A stretch of 64,000 nt of DNA from Rivularia sp. T60_A2020_040 (GTDB lineage Bacteria; Cyanobacteriota; Cyanobacteriia; Cyanobacteriales; Nostocaceae). Positions 63,826 to 64,000 of the stretch are shown here, in pieces. The notes beneath the pieces were generated by a model. It made no database searches. It worked only from the letters and a program-made list of their open reading frames with translations, and was not told the origin of the DNA. Each line of letters starts with the position of its first letter. Positions within the stretch are counted from its first letter, which is position 1. The stretch is taken from assembly GCA_015272215.1 (NCBI GenBank), contig JACYMD010000070.1, forward strand, positions 121,111 through 185,110, written 5' to 3'. Both the position numbers and the translations under genes were made by a program.

Positions 63826-63945
63826 TGTCGTGTATTTAATTTAATCAGTTGTCGTGTATTTAATTTAATCAGTTATCGTGTATTTAGTTTAATTAGTTGT
63901 CGTGTATTTAATTTAATTAGTTGTCGTGTATTTAGTTTAATTAGT
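63826..63945. repeat. 24-bp tandem repeat, five units
   Basis: Units start at 63826, 63850, 63874, 63898 and 63922 and read T-(G/A)-TCGTGTATTTA-(A/G)-TTTAA-(T)-(C/T)-AGT. The third unit begins TATCG. The array borders the dispersed repeat. Confidence 0.9.
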
Positions 63946-64000
63946 TATACTTTAAACGGAAACAATCTGAGTTTTATCAAAAGTCTGGAAGTTGAGAGTA

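Larger units (their letters stand above)
63270..64000. other. Intergenic region at the right edge
   Basis: This is the promoter region of the aldolase (minus). It has no ORF of useful length. From 63735 it holds an inverted copy of the 3829-3922 repeat, followed by a 24-bp tandem repeat. Nothing else is recognised up to the window end. Confidence 0.5.

Overview
The window is chromosomal DNA from a filamentous, probably heterocyst-forming (Nostocales) cyanobacterium; a Rivularia/Calothrix-like relative fits best, but the genus is an inference. The evidence is a photosystem II D2 gene (psbD), a cruF-cruG carotenoid glycoside pair, cyanobacterial-type AbrB and RRM proteins, a group 2 sigma factor, UPF0367, many HIP1 octamers (GCGATCGC), AT-rich intergenic DNA, and abundant short tandem heptamer repeats of the kind found in Nostocales.

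Layout. 0-5 kb: the 3' part of a cytosine-5 DNA methyltransferase cut by the window edge, a small unknown protein, a dynamin/Era-like GTPase and a glutathionyl-hydroquinone reductase-like protein. 5-10 kb: tRNA-Asn, a YacP-like NYN nuclease, a UPF0367/ABC-ATPase operon, a free-standing psbD, and then an unusual structured transcription unit (about 8.96-9.26 kb) carrying a 23-codon ORF. 10-22 kb: an SLH-porin, cysK with a J-domain gene, a response regulator-kinase fusion, a tandem QueD/PTPS-like protein, a GT2 glycosyltransferase, a GST and a HerA-like ATPase. 22-31 kb: a group 2 sigma factor, a secreted protein, the corrinoid adenosyltransferase BtuR, GT2, an RRM protein with a start-site hairpin, small unknown proteins and an 841-residue HTH protein. 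31-39 kb: a non-autonomous transposable element with target duplication, an Rcp1-like regulator and hybrid kinase, an NTF2-like protein, pyrR, an Rrf2 regulator plus cobD, a cyAbrB regulator and a zinc-ribbon membrane protein. 39-54 kb: a GT39 transferase, a large membrane protein, a degenerate serine recombinase, a VOC protein, an RlaP-like nucleotidyltransferase, rplU-rpmA, cruF-cruG, RNase HI with an extension, a DSP/DUF442-like phosphatase, an ABM protein, a truncated-looking cyanobacterial protein and a SAM methyltransferase. 54-64 kb: a secreted seven-repeat protein, a GH13 amylase with CBM20, a GT2-TPR protein, aspartate aminotransferase and a class I aldolase.

Most of the window is ordinary housekeeping and signalling content. 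The cobalamin genes btuR and cobD belong to one pathway but are 10 kb apart. cruF-cruG make glycosylated monocyclic carotenoids (myxol glycosides). The accessory interest lies mainly in the non-coding DNA: several families of palindromic repeats, tandem heptamers that reach into coding regions (cruG, aspC stop codon, false N-terminus of the methyltransferase), a 220-bp MITE with a perfect 10-bp target duplication, and the 9-kb structured RNA, whose start codon can be paired in one of two mutually exclusive folds. No CRISPR array, complete insertion sequence or prophage is visible.
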